From: Peptoniphilus grossensis ph5
GTDB lineage: Bacteria > Bacillota > Clostridia > Tissierellales > Peptoniphilaceae
Assembly: GCF_000311825.1 (NCBI RefSeq)
Contig: NZ_HE978567.1
Span: forward strand, 415,826-479,825
Direction: 5' to 3'
Length of the DNA: 64,000 nucleotides
The notes under the pieces were generated by a model. That model saw only the letters and a list, made by a program, of their open reading frames with translations, was not told where the DNA came from and did not search any database. How positions within the stretch are numbered: position 1 is the stretch's first letter; every line of letters starts with the position of its first letter. Below are positions 1-9,270 of this stretch, in pieces. The position numbers and the translations under genes were made by a program.

Positions 1-24
1 TTTCTCTCTAACAGATTTATTTTT

Positions 25-2028
25 TTATAGGAATACTCCGCCGTATGCAACAAATAGTGGTGCAAATACAAGGGATACAACAGTAATAAGTTTAATTAGA
101 ATATTAAGAGAAGGTCCTGATGTATCTTTGAATGGGTCACCAACAGTATCTCCAGTTACAGCTGCCTTGTGAGCTTCTGAACCTTTACCACCGTGTGCTC
201 CACCTTCAATGTATTTCTTTGCATTGTCCCAAGCTCCACCAGCGTTTGACATGAAGATTGCCATTAGTACGCCTGTTATAAGAGCTCCTGCTTGAAGTCC
301 GCCTAGGGCTTCTGTTCCAAGTAGTATTCCTACTAGTACTGGAACTATTACTGCTATAAGTCCTGGTACGATCATTTGCTTTAGTGCTGCTCCTGTTGAG
401 ATGTCTACACATCTTGCATAGTCAGGAGTTCCTGTGCCTTCCATGATGCCAGGTATTTCTTTAAATTGTCTTCTTACTTCGTCGATCATTTCTGATGCTG
501 CATTACCTACTGCTGACATTGTTAGTGCAGAGAAGGCAAATGGTAGCATACCACCGATAAATGTTGCAGCTATAACTTCTGGCTTAGAAATATCAATTCC
601 ACTTAGTCCAGTTGCGTTGATATAAGAAACGAAAAGTGCAAGGGCAGTAAGTGCTGCTGAACCTATTGCAAATCCCTTTCCTATTGCTGCTGTTGTATTA
701 CCAACAGAGTCAAGTGAGTCTGTGATTTCACGAACGTCTTCTGGTAGGTCGCACATTTCTGCAATACCACCAGCGTTATCAGCGATTGGTCCGTAAGCAT
801 CTACGGCAATTGTCATACCAGTTGTTGAAAGCATACCAACAGCTGCTAGTGAAATTCCGTAAAGTCCAATAACTGGATCTGCGCTTCCGCCAGCTCCAAG
901 GAAGGATGCTATAATTCCAATAGCGATAACAATAATTGGTCCAACTGTTGACATCATACCAACAGAAAGTCCAGCAATAATATTTGTAGAAGCTCCAGTT
1001 TCTGATTCTGCGCCAATTCTCTTTACTGGTGCATAGTCATCAGCTGTGTAATATTCTGTGAATTTAGAAATAATTAGACCAACTGCAATACCAATAATTA
1101 CTGGTGCAAAAGGTGCAAAGCTTCCGAAAATTACATTTGATAAAATAGCTGAAGCAATCATAGTAACAGCTGCTGCTACATATTCTCCTGCGTTAAGAGC
1201 CTTTTGTGGGTTCTTGTCTCCCTTTACAAAGAAGGCAGCTACAATTGATGCTAAGATACCAACTGTTGCAACAAGAAGACCAAATTTAACTCCATCTTCT
1301 CCATAAGCTACTACTCCAAGAGTGATAACTGATAGAAGAGCTCCTACATAAGATTCAAATAAGTCAGCGCCCATTCCAGCTACGTCCCCAACGTTATCTC
1401 CTACGTTATCAGCGATAACTGCAGGGTTTCTTGGGTCATCTTCTGGGATACCAGCTTCAACCTTACCTACAAGGTCAGCTCCAACGTCTGCTGCCTTAGT
1501 GTAGATACCTCCACCTACTCTTGCGAAAAGTGCAATAGAAGATGCTCCAAGTGAAAATCCTGTAATAATTTCAGTTTGTCCATCTGTAAAGAAGTATGCG
1601 CAAGTAATACCAATGATTCCTAGACCAACAACGCACATTCCCATTACAACTCCACCTGAAAAGGCTACGTCAAGTGCTTTACCTAGTCCACCCTTCCATG
1701 CTGCGTTAGTTGTTCTAACATTTGCCTTTGTGGCAACTTTCATACCAACATAACCAGCAGCTACTGAAAAGATAGCTCCAACAACGAAACAAATAGCAGT
1801 TGGGATTGATTTAAGTCCTACTGCCAAGATAATTGCAAGTACAATGACAAAAACAACAAGAGCCTTATATTCCCTTGTTAAAAATGCCATAGCTCCTTCT
1901 GAAATGTAAGAAGAAATTTCCTTCATTCTTTCATTTCCGGCATCTTGTTTTGACACGAAGCTTGCCTTATAAAAAGCAAATAATAGTGCCAAAACGCCGA
2001 CTATAGGAGCTAAATATAAAGTATTCAT
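25..2028 (-). CDS. hppA: Membrane-bound ion-translocating pyrophosphatase, K+-dependent type
   Basis: This 667-residue integral membrane enzyme hydrolyses pyrophosphate and uses the energy to pump Na+ or H+ out across the cytoplasmic membrane. Hydrophobic segments run through its whole length. The family's substrate-binding motifs are present: DVGADLVGK at residues 181-189 and the acidic stretch [20 protein letters not shown] at 196-215. The [10 protein letters not shown] motif at 443-452 has Ala at 447, where K+-independent enzymes carry Lys, so the K+-dependent class is predicted. Whether Na+ or H+ is pumped cannot be decided by eye. The ATG start follows a strong AAGGAGG site. The gene lies downstream of secG and a tiny hydrophobic ORF on the same strand. 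Confidence 0.96.
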   Translation of the reverse strand: MNTLYLAPIVGVLALLFAFYKASFVSKQDAGNERMKEISSYISEGAMAFLTREYKALVVFVIVLAIILAVGLKSIPTAICFVVGAIFSVAAGYVGMKVATKANVRTTNAAWKGGLGKALDVAFSGGVVMGMCVVGLGIIGITCAYFFTDGQTEIITGFSLGASSIALFARVGGGIYTKAADVGADLVGKVEAGIPEDDPRNPAVIADNVGDNVGDVAGMGADLFESYVGALLSVITLGVVAYGEDGVKFGLLVATVGILASIVAAFFVKGDKNPQKALNAGEYVAAAVTMIASAILSNVIFGSFAPFAPVIIGIAVGLIISKFTEYYTADDYAPVKRIGAESETGASTNIIAGLSVGMMSTVGPIIVIAIGIIASFLGAGGSADPVIGLYGISLAAVGMLSTTGMTIAVDAYGPIADNAGGIAEMCDLPEDVREITDSLDSVGNTTAAIGKGFAIGSAALTALALFVSYINATGLSGIDISKPEVIAATFIGGMLPFAFSALTMSAVGNAASEMIDEVRRQFKEIPGIMEGTGTPDYARCVDISTGAALKQMIVPGLIAVIVPVLVGILLGTEALGGLQAGALITGVLMAIFMSNAGGAWDNAKKYIEGGAHGGKGSEAHKAAVTGDTVGDPFKDTSGPSLNILIKLITVVSLVFAPLFVAYGGVFL

Positions 2029-2061
2029 TATAATCCTCCTTAAATTTTAATTGCAATGTAT

Positions 2062-2130
2062 TTATAAAAGACTCGCCAACAAAAATACAATTGCAATAAA
2101 GACCACTATAGGAAGTAGAAAAAATATCAT
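2062..2130 (-). CDS. Possible 22-residue membrane peptide between secG and hppA
   Basis: A short ATG-initiated frame sits in the 125-base gap between secG and hppA, on the same strand. It encodes 22 residues, nearly all hydrophobic (start MIFFLLPIVV, end VFLLASLL, one Pro at position 7), enough for one transmembrane helix. An AGGAAG ribosome-site-like sequence lies about 9 bases upstream. No family is recognised. It could be a real small membrane protein that accompanies HppA or SecG, or a chance AT-rich frame. Only the frame, the hydrophobicity and the ribosome site are seen; function is unknown. Confidence 0.4.
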   Translation of the reverse strand: MIFFLLPIVVFIAIVFLLASLL

Positions 2131-2153
2131 TTCTATTTTCTTCCTAATTTTAA

Positions 2154-2378
2154 TTAAATTGCAGCTAAAATAATAAGTGCAAGTGCAAAAACGATGCTTG
2201 AAATCATTACAATTTTATTTTGGATGTCTTTTTTACTAGAACCTTTATGTGAGCCCCACATAGTAGTTTCTTCACCTTGAAGAGTTCCAAGACCAGCTTG
2301 ATCTGATTCCATTTGTGCTACTACAGCTATTATAATAATGCTTGTAATAATAATTATAATAGATAATAAAGTTTGCAA
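2154..2378 (-). CDS. secG: Preprotein translocase subunit SecG
   Basis: This 74-residue protein is the small SecG subunit of the SecYEG translocon in the cytoplasmic membrane. It has the expected hairpin plan: a hydrophobic helix (about 3-22), a polar loop with the family pattern Q followed by GLGTLQG (about 22-36), a short basic stretch, and a second helix (about 55-74). The start is TTG, chosen because GGGAGG lies at the right distance upstream and no ATG is better placed. It is the first gene of a possible secG-small peptide-hppA transcript, since no terminator is visible between them. Confidence 0.85.
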   Translation of the reverse strand: MQTLLSIIIIITSIIIIAVVAQMESDQAGLGTLQGEETTMWGSHKGSSKKDIQNKIVMISSIVFALALIILAAI

Positions 2379-2478
2379 ACAACTACCTCCCTTAAATTTC
2401 TATAACATATAAATTCTAACACAGCAAGCCATTCTTATCAACGAATTTATACGATTTTTGACGATTTTTGGCAATTTT

Positions 2479-3069
2479 TTAAGAGCTTAGCTCATTTTTT
2501 AAAGAATTTTCAATTAAATCTTCCCTATCTTGCATGGCAAGAAGAGTTTTTTCTATTAATTCATCAAGTTCCCATCCTAAATTTTCTGCTCCTCTTTTAA
2601 TGACATCGCGAGAGCAACCTTCAGCAAATTTTTTATCCTTGAATTTTTTCTTCACACTTTTTAAATTCATGTCCTTGGTGCTCTTAGAGGGTCTCATGAG
2701 AGATGCAGCGTAGATTAAACCTGTAAGCTCATCTACTGCAAAGAGGACCTTTTCCATAAAAAGCTCTGGCTCAACACTTGAACATAGTCCGTGACCGTGA
2801 GATAAAATTGCGTGGACTAATTCATCACTTCCACCTGCGCCCTTTAAAATCTCCGGCGTGTTTTTTAAATGCTCTTCAGGATATTTTTCATAATCAACAT
2901 CGTGAAGGAGGCCTGCCATCTTCCAAAAGTCCACATTGTCCTTGTCAAATTCCTCTGCAAAATATCCCATTACACTTTCAAGAGTTAAGGCATGTCTTAT
3001 GTGAAATTCTTCCTTGTTGTATTCCTTTAAAAGTTTTAGGCCATCTTCTCTACTTATTCCACTATTCAT
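2479..3069 (-). CDS. HD-domain phosphohydrolase-like protein
   Basis: This 196-residue protein has the HD metal-dependent phosphohydrolase layout. HIRHAL occurs near residue 23, the paired HD motif LLHDVDYEKYPEEH lies at about 54-67, and further His residues (AILSHGHG) follow near 87-94. The family hydrolyses nucleotides or other phosphate esters in the cytoplasm, and this subgroup has no assigned substrate. The start is supported by AAGGAAG upstream. It is convergent with nothing and divergent from gap. The last codons overlap an AT-rich stretch with repeated ACGATTTTTG just beyond the stop. Confidence 0.8.
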   Translation of the reverse strand: MNSGISREDGLKLLKEYNKEEFHIRHALTLESVMGYFAEEFDKDNVDFWKMAGLLHDVDYEKYPEEHLKNTPEILKGAGGSDELVHAILSHGHGLCSSVEPELFMEKVLFAVDELTGLIYAASLMRPSKSTKDMNLKSVKKKFKDKKFAEGCSRDVIKRGAENLGWELDELIEKTLLAMQDREDLIENSLKNELSS

Positions 3070-3113
3070 ATCGCCACTTCCTTTTTACCTATATTATCAC
3101 AATAATTTTTGAA

Positions 3114-3141
3114 TTTCACTTTTTTCTACTTGTGTTATAAT
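3114..3141 (+). promoter_or_regulatory. Probable promoter of gap
   Basis: A perfect TATAAT (-10) at 3136-3141 is preceded by TG (extended -10) and, 16 bases further upstream, by TTTCAC as a weak -35. It ends 34 bases before the gap start codon and points towards it. Confidence 0.5.
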
Positions 3142-3175
3142 GAATATAAGAATGCAATGATTACGGAGGTTTTTT

Positions 3176-4195
3176 ATGAAAAAAAATGTTGGCATAATGG
3201 GATTTGGAAGAATTGGCAGAGATGCTCTTAGAATTTGGGCTCTAAGAGATGATTGTAACTTCGAAGTTACTCATGTAGCCGTTAGAAATTTAGAAAAAAC
3301 TTTAAAGGAAAGAACTCACCTATTTAAATTTGATTCTATTTATAGAAGATTCCCTGGTGAAATTGAATTTACTGATGACGGAATGATTATAAATGGAAAG
3401 AAAGTTACTTTTGTTGAATCAAAAACTCCTGACCAAATGAATTGGAAGGAACTTGGCGTTGATATTGTCATCGACTCTTCAGGTGCCTTCAAAGATGAAG
3501 ACAAGGCTAGGGGTCATCTTACTAGCGGAGCAAAAAAAGTTGTCTTAACTTCTCCAGGCAAGGGCGACATGCTTACTGTTGTTATGGGAGTTAACGACGA
3601 CAAGTATGATCCATCTGTCCACGACATTATTTCCAACGCATCATGTACTACAAACTGTCTTGCTCCAGTTACTAAAGTTATTTTAAAAAACTTTGGCATC
3701 AAGAAGGGACTTATGTCTACAGTTCACGCCTACACTAATGACCAAAATATTCACGATGGCGTTCACAAAAAGGACATGCGTCGTGCAAGAATGGGCGCTG
3801 AAAATATTATTCCTACTTCAACTGGTGCAGCTAAGGCTGTTGGAAAAGTTATTCCAGAAGTTGACGGAATTTTAACTGGCTTTGCCCTAAGAGTTCCTGT
3901 TCCAACTGGCTCTCTTGTTGATGTTACTTTTGAACTTGAAAAGGAAGCTACTGTTGAAGAAATCAATGCAGCAATGAAAAAGGCAGCTGAAAATGAATTA
4001 AAGGGCATCCTTGAATATTCTGAAGACGAACTTGTTTCATCTGACATCATAGGCAACACTCACTCTTCTATTTTCGATTCACTTCTTACAACAGTTAACG
4101 GAAAAATGGTTAAATTAATTTCTTGGTACGACAACGAATGGGGTTATACTGAAAGAGTTATTGATTTGACAGAAAAAATTGCAGAATCTCTATAA
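3176..4195 (+). CDS. gap: Glyceraldehyde-3-phosphate dehydrogenase
   Basis: This 339-residue cytoplasmic enzyme oxidises glyceraldehyde-3-phosphate to 1,3-bisphosphoglycerate with NAD(P)+ in glycolysis. The N-terminal Rossmann motif MGFGRIGRDALR is present at about residues 9-20. The catalytic signature SNASCTTNCLAP lies near 152-163, with the active-site Cys in its first CTTNC, and the substrate-binding region STGAAKA occurs near 216. Length fits the family. The usual GFGRIGR is followed by D rather than the commoner N/L, a mild divergence. The start follows GGAGG. It is monocistronic, with its own promoter and a double hairpin terminator. Confidence 0.96.
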   Translation: MKKNVGIMGFGRIGRDALRIWALRDDCNFEVTHVAVRNLEKTLKERTHLFKFDSIYRRFPGEIEFTDDGMIINGKKVTFVESKTPDQMNWKELGVDIVIDSSGAFKDEDKARGHLTSGAKKVVLTSPGKGDMLTVVMGVNDDKYDPSVHDIISNASCTTNCLAPVTKVILKNFGIKKGLMSTVHAYTNDQNIHDGVHKKDMRRARMGAENIIPTSTGAAKAVGKVIPEVDGILTGFALRVPVPTGSLVDVTFELEKEATVEEINAAMKKAAENELKGILEYSEDELVSSDIIGNTHSSIFDSLLTTVNGKMVKLISWYDNEWGYTERVIDLTEKIAESL

Positions 4196-4200
4196 TTTTT

Positions 4201-4270
4201 AAAAAGGCTTGCTGGAGCCAGCCTTTTATTTTAAAAGGAGCCAAAGTTTTTACACTCTGGCTCCTTTTTT
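4201..4270. terminator. Double hairpin terminator between gap and the metA fusion
   Basis: Two hairpins lie in tandem between converging genes. The first pairs AAAAGGCT with AGCCTTTT (4202-4227). The second pairs AAAAGGAGCCA with TGGCTCCTTTT (4233-4267) and ends in a T tract on the + strand. They stop gap and may also slow transcription from the opposite side. Confidence 0.8.
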
Positions 4271-6066
4271 TAGTCTTTAATAACTGTTCCATGATTTCTA
4301 GGATTATTTGTGTTTAAAATTTTTATGGTAATATTTTTTTCTTCAACGGGCTTTATGGCATCGCCTTGGTAGACCTGGGCCCCCTTATCTATTATTTCCT
4401 TTAGCTCCTTAAAATTTAGCTTGTCAATTGTCTTAGCGTTAGGGTCCTTATTGGGGTCTGATGTCATTATTCCATTTACATCAGTCCAGTTTTCGTAGAC
4501 CTTGGAATCCAGTGCGTAGGCTATAAGGCTTCCTGTGTAGTCGCTACCGCCCCTTGTGAAAGTTACAATGTCGCCATTGTTGTCGCTGCCATAAAAGCCT
4601 GGCACCACTGCCTTTTGGTTGTCGCCAATGTGGATTCTTATTGCCTCTCTTGATTTTTTTAAATCAACTTGTCCTTCCTCGTCAAAAATTATTATGTCCT
4701 TGGCATCTATGAAGTCGTAATCTAAATATTTTGACAAAAGTTTTGCATTTAAAAACTCGCCCCTGCTGACAATGAAGTCCTTGTTATTTGAATTTTTTAT
4801 CTGATCAAAGACAAATTTTAATTCCTCATCCCAAAATTCTTCAAGCTTTAAGTCCTCTGCAATTTCAGAAAATCTTTTTTCAATTTTTTCCAGTTGGATG
4901 TCCCTATAGGCTCTTTGGGCAGCTAGCTCTTCTTCAAGAGACTTTATAATTTTTTCAAGGTCCTCAATTTTTGAATTTTTATCAGATAGAGAAATTAATT
5001 CGTCTGTTACCTTTGTGTCTTCTTTAAATCTTCTTCCTGGTGCAGAAACTACAATTACATCTCTGTCTTCTTTTGAGAAAATAATTTTTTTCACCTTGGC
5101 AAATTGTCCCGCGTCCTTTAAGGAGCTGCCGCCAAATTTTGAAACAGACTTGCCTTCTATTGTTTCAATGGCAAAAGGTGTCTCTTGATATACGCAATAG
5201 TTTAGCCAGTTGGAGAAGAACAAGTTTCCTGCAGACCTCCACCTGATTTTTATTTCCTTCTTAGGGTCATTGTCCTCATAATAATTTTGTGGTGGGGCAA
5301 TTTTCTTGCCCTGAGAAATATCTCTAATGTATTCACTGTGTAGGGTGTCCTTATCATATTCCCAGTGGCCAAAGTTAAATACAAAGCGGTTGTCCTTTGT
5401 AGTGGCAAGGGAAACTCCAGTGTCAGGTCTTGCTGCAAGGACTTCTAAGTCTTCTATGTCCTCTAAATCTTCTGCCTTAACATAAGTGTGCCTTGATGTA
5501 GGAACTAAAAATGTGTCGTCAAAACCCTTGACGATTTTATTGTCCTTTAGCTTGTCAAATTCAAAGACGCCAAATATTTTTCCATCAGCCACCTTGTGGT
5601 CAATCTTGTAATAGTGATAGAGGGCTGCTTGAGCTGACCAGCATATAAACATTGTGGAGTAGACATTTTCCTTGGCAAATTCAAAAATTGTCTTTAATTC
5701 CTCCCAATACTTTATTTTTTCATAGGCAATAGTTTCAATTGGTGCTCCAGTTATTATCATTGCGTCATACTTCTTGTGCTTAATGTCCTCATAGGTTTTG
5801 TAGAAGGCCCTTAGTCTTTTCAAATCGCTATTTGCTGGATTGTAGGACTCCATTCTCACAAGGTCAATATTTATTTGAAGGGCTGTGTTAGATAACATTC
5901 TCAAAAGTTGAAGCTCTGTCTCTTCTTTTTTAGGCATTAAATTTACAATGGCAATGCTAAGGGGTCTTATGTCCTGCTCCTTGGCAGATGAATCTCTCAT
6001 TGTAAAAATATTTTCTCTCTCTAAAACTTCTTCAACTATTAAATCTTTAGGTATTATTAAGGGCAT
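4270..6066 (-). CDS. Fused homoserine O-acyltransferase (MetA) and aspartate kinase
   Basis: This 598-residue protein joins two enzymes of methionine synthesis. Residues 1 to about 300 are MetA: Cys142 in FICWSAQAALY, His234 and Glu236 in GHWEYD, and the GAPIE motif. Residue 111 is Glu, which in characterised MetA proteins marks acetyl-CoA rather than succinyl-CoA use. Residues from about 307 to the end are an aspartate kinase catalytic domain: SKFGGSS (309-315), TRGGSDYTGS (504-513) and WTDVNG (527-532). No C-terminal ACT domain follows, so the usual allosteric amino-acid control is missing. One open frame runs through the junction. The ATG follows GAGGAG. It is controlled by a methionine T-box upstream. 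Symbols metA and lysC/ask would apply to the halves. Confidence 0.93.
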   Translation of the reverse strand: MPLIIPKDLIVEEVLERENIFTMRDSSAKEQDIRPLSIAIVNLMPKKEETELQLLRMLSNTALQINIDLVRMESYNPANSDLKRLRAFYKTYEDIKHKKYDAMIITGAPIETIAYEKIKYWEELKTIFEFAKENVYSTMFICWSAQAALYHYYKIDHKVADGKIFGVFEFDKLKDNKIVKGFDDTFLVPTSRHTYVKAEDLEDIEDLEVLAARPDTGVSLATTKDNRFVFNFGHWEYDKDTLHSEYIRDISQGKKIAPPQNYYEDNDPKKEIKIRWRSAGNLFFSNWLNYCVYQETPFAIETIEGKSVSKFGGSSLKDAGQFAKVKKIIFSKEDRDVIVVSAPGRRFKEDTKVTDELISLSDKNSKIEDLEKIIKSLEEELAAQRAYRDIQLEKIEKRFSEIAEDLKLEEFWDEELKFVFDQIKNSNNKDFIVSRGEFLNAKLLSKYLDYDFIDAKDIIIFDEEGQVDLKKSREAIRIHIGDNQKAVVPGFYGSDNNGDIVTFTRGGSDYTGSLIAYALDSKVYENWTDVNGIMTSDPNKDPNAKTIDKLNFKELKEIIDKGAQVYQGDAIKPVEEKNITIKILNTNNPRNHGTVIKD

Positions 6067-6134
6067 TTTTTATTCCTCTCCTCTATAAAATTTGTACTTG
6101 TGAGTAAATTTAAATTTTTAGGTGTCTTTATAAA

Positions 6135-6385
6135 ATAAAAAAAAGCTCCCGTCCCATAAGGACGAAAGCTTCGTGTTACCACCTTAATTCTCCCTTATCT
6201 CGCAATAAGGGACTCTTCAAGTACTAGCATACTCTATCGCTATAACGGGCGATCCCGTACTCATCTAAATATCGACAAGCACTCGAGAAAGACCATGTTC
6301 ACTTATTTTTCTTCTACTTCTTTCACCAAACGAAGCTCTCTGTAATCAGTCCAACAAGTTACTCTTCTCTCTGTTGAGTTTAAAT
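6135..6385 (-). promoter_or_regulatory. T-box riboswitch, methionine specifier, transcriptional type
   Basis: On the minus strand a long Stem I begins near 6380 and includes the conserved AGAGAGCTTCG and TTTGGTGAAA elements. The specifier loop reads GTGAACATGGTC, with ATG (6294-6296) one base after GAA, so tRNA-Met is the predicted ligand. The antiterminator carries the T-box sequence AAGGTGGTAACACG near 6171-6185. The competing terminator pairs AAAGCTTTCGTCC with GGGACGGGAGCTTT, followed by eight T (6139-6172). It lies directly upstream of the MetA-aspartate kinase gene, so uncharged tRNA-Met should switch that gene on. Confidence 0.93.
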
Positions 6386-6393
6386 TTTATACT

Positions 6394-6422
6394 ATGATAG
6401 CATCTAATATTATTTATGTCAA
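6394..6422 (-). promoter_or_regulatory. Promoter of the methionine T-box transcript
   Basis: On the minus strand, a consensus TTGACA (6417-6422) and TATCAT (6394-6399) are separated by exactly 17 bases. Transcription would begin a few bases before the T-box Stem I. Confidence 0.8.
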
Positions 6423-6482
6423 ATAATTTGTTTCACTTTTGCTTTTAAAATTTTTGAGACCAAGAACTTCTTATAAAAAGTC

Positions 6483-6510
6483 AAAAAAAGAGAGACCGCA
6501 GTCTCTCTTA
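6483..6510 (-). terminator. Terminator of the citrate lyase operon
   Basis: AAGAGAGAC pairs with GTCTCTCTT around a TGCG loop on the minus strand and is followed by a run of T, 24 bases after the citF stop. Confidence 0.85.
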
Positions 6511-6533
6511 ATAGTATAGTTAGATTTTTTTCT

Positions 6534-8084
6534 TTAAGCTTCCTTTTTAATTACATCAATTATAGAACCATCTCTGTATTCTACAACGGCAACTACTTCG
6601 TCAGAGAACTTAATTTCTTCAGGTTTACCTGTAAGTTTTTCTGCCATTTGTTGCAATTCTTTGATGTCTTTAATTTCAAGTCCAGCTTCTTCAAATTTTT
6701 CGATTAAATCTTTTCTCTTTGGATTAACAGCAATGCCGTAGTCTGTACATACTACATCAACAGATTCGCCTGGTGTACAAACTGTTGTAACCTTATCCAT
6801 GATAATTGGATTTCTTGACCTTACAAGTGGTGCAAGGATAAGTGACATCTTTGCTCCAGGTGCAGTGTCTTGGTGTCCACCAACTGCTTGGTTGATTACT
6901 CCATCAGACCTTGTCATTACATTGACATTGAAGTCTGTGTCGATTTCTAATGCGCCAAGTAGTACGAAGTCAAGAGTGTTAACTGCAGGAGTTGGGTTGT
7001 TTGGATTTGCATAAGATGATGCTGTTTGTTCAAAGTGCTTTGGATTTTCACGAATTGATCTTACTGCATCAAGGTCAAAGGATTGTGTATCGTAAATACC
7101 ATCAATTAAACCTTCTTCAAGCATTGTTACCATATATCCAGTGATTCCACCAAGTGCCATTGATGCCTTAATCTTGTCCTTCTTCATTTCTTCACGAAGG
7201 ATTTTTGCAACTGCAAGTGTTGAACCTGCAGCTCCAGTTTGGAATCTAAAGCCATCTTTATAAAGTCCAGATGCCTTAATTGCCTTTACAGCATTATTTG
7301 CAATTAATAAATCTCTTGGGTTGTCGTTAAATCTAATTGAGCCAGAAACAATTCCCTTTGGATCTCCAATTGCGTCAACTTCAACTACATAATCAACATA
7401 CATCATGCCTATTGATGCAGGAATGTTAGGGAAAGGTACAAGATTATCTGTGATTGCAATTACGCAGTCAGCATACTGTGCATCAACAATGGCATAGCCT
7501 AGTGAGCCACAAGCAGCTTTTCCCTCTCTACCATTCATGTTGCCATATTCATCACAAGATGGTGCAGCTAAAAATGCTACATCAATGTGAAGTTCGCCAT
7601 CTTCAATTGCTCTTGCACGACCACCATGAGAACGAATTATACATGGTTTTTTAAGGATTCCTTGTGAGATTTTTTCTCCAAGTTCTCCCCTAAGTCCTGA
7701 TGATTGAATGCCAGTGATTACACCTTTCTCAATTAGCGGAATTAGTTTGTCGTGGCAAGGTGATAGTGATGATGGAGCAAGAGTTAAGTCCTTAATGCCC
7801 ATATCAGCTATAACTTGCATAACCATATTTACAACATAGTCACCATTTCTTAGGTGGTGGTGGAAGGAAATTGTCATTCCATCTTTAAGTCCACTTTTCT
7901 TTACGGCTTCTTCAATAGAGCCTAAAAGTTTACTTTCATCTCTTCTTCCATATCTAATTTTGGGAGAAGCCTTTCTATCAGTTCTAAGATATTTGCCTTC
8001 GCCTTTAAAAGGAACAAGTTCGCCAATGCCTTCAAGGTATTCAGGGATATCTCTTCCTACTGCATTTTTATTATAGTTCATCAA
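6534..8084 (-). CDS. citF: Citrate lyase alpha subunit (citrate CoA-transferase)
   Basis: This 516-residue subunit of citrate lyase exchanges acetate on the acyl-carrier thioester for citrate, giving citryl-ACP and free acetate. The sequence is typical of CitF along its length: the N-terminal ISFHHHLRNGDYVVNMV region, RSHGGRARAIEDGE, and the C-terminal DVVCTDYGIAVNP segment. It acts in the cytoplasm with CitE and CitD. The frame starts 14 bases before the end of citE, which indicates translational coupling. A strong terminator follows. The order on the minus strand is transporter-citD-citE-citF. Confidence 0.96.
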   Translation of the reverse strand: MMNYNKNAVGRDIPEYLEGIGELVPFKGEGKYLRTDRKASPKIRYGRRDESKLLGSIEEAVKKSGLKDGMTISFHHHLRNGDYVVNMVMQVIADMGIKDLTLAPSSLSPCHDKLIPLIEKGVITGIQSSGLRGELGEKISQGILKKPCIIRSHGGRARAIEDGELHIDVAFLAAPSCDEYGNMNGREGKAACGSLGYAIVDAQYADCVIAITDNLVPFPNIPASIGMMYVDYVVEVDAIGDPKGIVSGSIRFNDNPRDLLIANNAVKAIKASGLYKDGFRFQTGAAGSTLAVAKILREEMKKDKIKASMALGGITGYMVTMLEEGLIDGIYDTQSFDLDAVRSIRENPKHFEQTASSYANPNNPTPAVNTLDFVLLGALEIDTDFNVNVMTRSDGVINQAVGGHQDTAPGAKMSLILAPLVRSRNPIIMDKVTTVCTPGESVDVVCTDYGIAVNPKRKDLIEKFEEAGLEIKDIKELQQMAEKLTGKPEEIKFSDEVVAVVEYRDGSIIDVIKKEA

Positions 8085-8970
8085 TATCCTCCTTCTTTAG
8101 CACTCCACTTGCTACTGCAAGGTCAAGAACTCTTTGTGCTCCAGCAATAACTGGATAGTCAACCATTTTTCCGTCAACTGTAATAACTCCAGAGCCCTTT
8201 CTTTCAGCTTCCTTTGAACCAGCTATAATTCTTAGTGACTTAGTAATGTCCTTTTCAGTTGGTGTGTAAACTTCATTTACAACAGCAATTTGTTTAGGGT
8301 GAATAACAGACTTGCCATCAAAGCCAAGGTCCTTTATAAATTGAACTTCTTCTCTAAAGGCATCCATGTCGCTTAAGTTTGTGTTAACTGTATCGAAACA
8401 AGCAATACCTGCATTTCTTGCTGCAAGTACAATTTGACTTCTTGCTGCAAAAAGTTCCCAACCATGCTTAGACCTTTGTGTCTTTAGATTTGTAACATAG
8501 TCAGCAGCTCCAAGGGCAATACCCATCATTCTAGGTGATGCCTTTGCAATGTCAACTGCATTAATTACACCAGTTGGAGATTCAATGGCAGCCATCATAA
8601 GAGTTCTACCAAGACAACCCATTTCTTCTTCCACTTCTGTAATAATTTCGTCTACATCTTTTACATCTTGTGCAGTTTCTGATTTTGGTAATCTAATTAC
8701 GTCTACTCCAGCTTTAACCACTGCCTTAATATCTTCGCGTCCAAAAGGTGTGTCAAGGGCATTTATTCTTACAACAACTTCAGTTTTTCCGTAGTCTAAA
8801 GTTTTAAGTGCATTGTAAACTAAAAATCTTGCCGCATCTTTTTGATTGATACTCGTTGCATCTTCAAGGTCGATCATAATTGAATCAGGGCCATAAATGT
8901 GAGCATCAGTGATGTTTGCAGGGTTGTTACCTGGAAGAAACATCATTGTTCTTCTTAATCTCTCTTTCAA
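8071..8970 (-). CDS. citE: Citrate lyase beta subunit (citryl-ACP lyase)
   Basis: This 299-residue protein belongs to the HpcH/HpaI aldolase superfamily and cleaves citryl-ACP to oxaloacetate and acetyl-ACP. Family landmarks are RRTMMFLPGNNP at the start, MIDLEDATS near 32, EVVVRINALDTPFG near 63-76, and FDGKSVIHPKQIAVVNE near 217-233. Length matches CitE. The stop overlaps citF, and citD ends 4 bases upstream of its start, so the three subunits are tightly coupled. Confidence 0.96.
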   Translation of the reverse strand: MKERLRRTMMFLPGNNPANITDAHIYGPDSIMIDLEDATSINQKDAARFLVYNALKTLDYGKTEVVVRINALDTPFGREDIKAVVKAGVDVIRLPKSETAQDVKDVDEIITEVEEEMGCLGRTLMMAAIESPTGVINAVDIAKASPRMMGIALGAADYVTNLKTQRSKHGWELFAARSQIVLAARNAGIACFDTVNTNLSDMDAFREEVQFIKDLGFDGKSVIHPKQIAVVNEVYTPTEKDITKSLRIIAGSKEAERKGSGVITVDGKMVDYPVIAGAQRVLDLAVASGVLKKEDIDEL

Positions 8971-8974
8971 AATA

Positions 8975-9256
8975 TCAGCTCCAATTATATTCTGTACTTT
9001 CAGCTGCTCTAAAGCATGCTGCTTCTACTCTTGCTTTAATAGTGTAGTCCAAGGCTCCCTTGTCTACTGCTGTAACTTTTGCGTTTTCTACCTTTAATTC
9101 TTCTAAAGTTTCTCTAATAACTTTTTCAATTTGTTTGCCAAATTGTTTTTTCACTGAACTTTCTAGTTCAATGGAAATGCCTTCGCCGTTGTCAACTGTT
9201 ATTAAAATATCATTTGACTCAAGAGTTCCAGCCATTGCTTCTTTTTTTAGTTTCAA
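8975..9256 (-). CDS. citD: Citrate lyase acyl carrier protein (gamma subunit)
   Basis: This 93-residue carrier bears the 2'-(5''-triphosphoribosyl)-3'-dephospho-CoA prosthetic group on which citrate is cleaved. The attachment motif is visible as AGTLESNDILITV at about residues 9-21, with Ser14 as the expected modified residue. The rest (QIEKVIRETLEEL, VDKGALDYTIKARVEAA) follows the CitD pattern. The group is made by CitG and attached by CitX, both encoded about 8-10 kb away, and is acetylated by CitC. The start follows GGAGGGATATTTTTG-type sequence with correct spacing. Confidence 0.94.
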   Translation of the reverse strand: MKLKKEAMAGTLESNDILITVDNGEGISIELESSVKKQFGKQIEKVIRETLEELKVENAKVTAVDKGALDYTIKARVEAACFRAAESTEYNWS

Positions 9257-9270
9257 AAATATCCCTCCTA

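Noticed and set aside
2448-2476. Direct repeat of ACGATTTTTG after the HD gene
   Set aside because: Only about two and a half short copies in AT-rich DNA; no function suggested.
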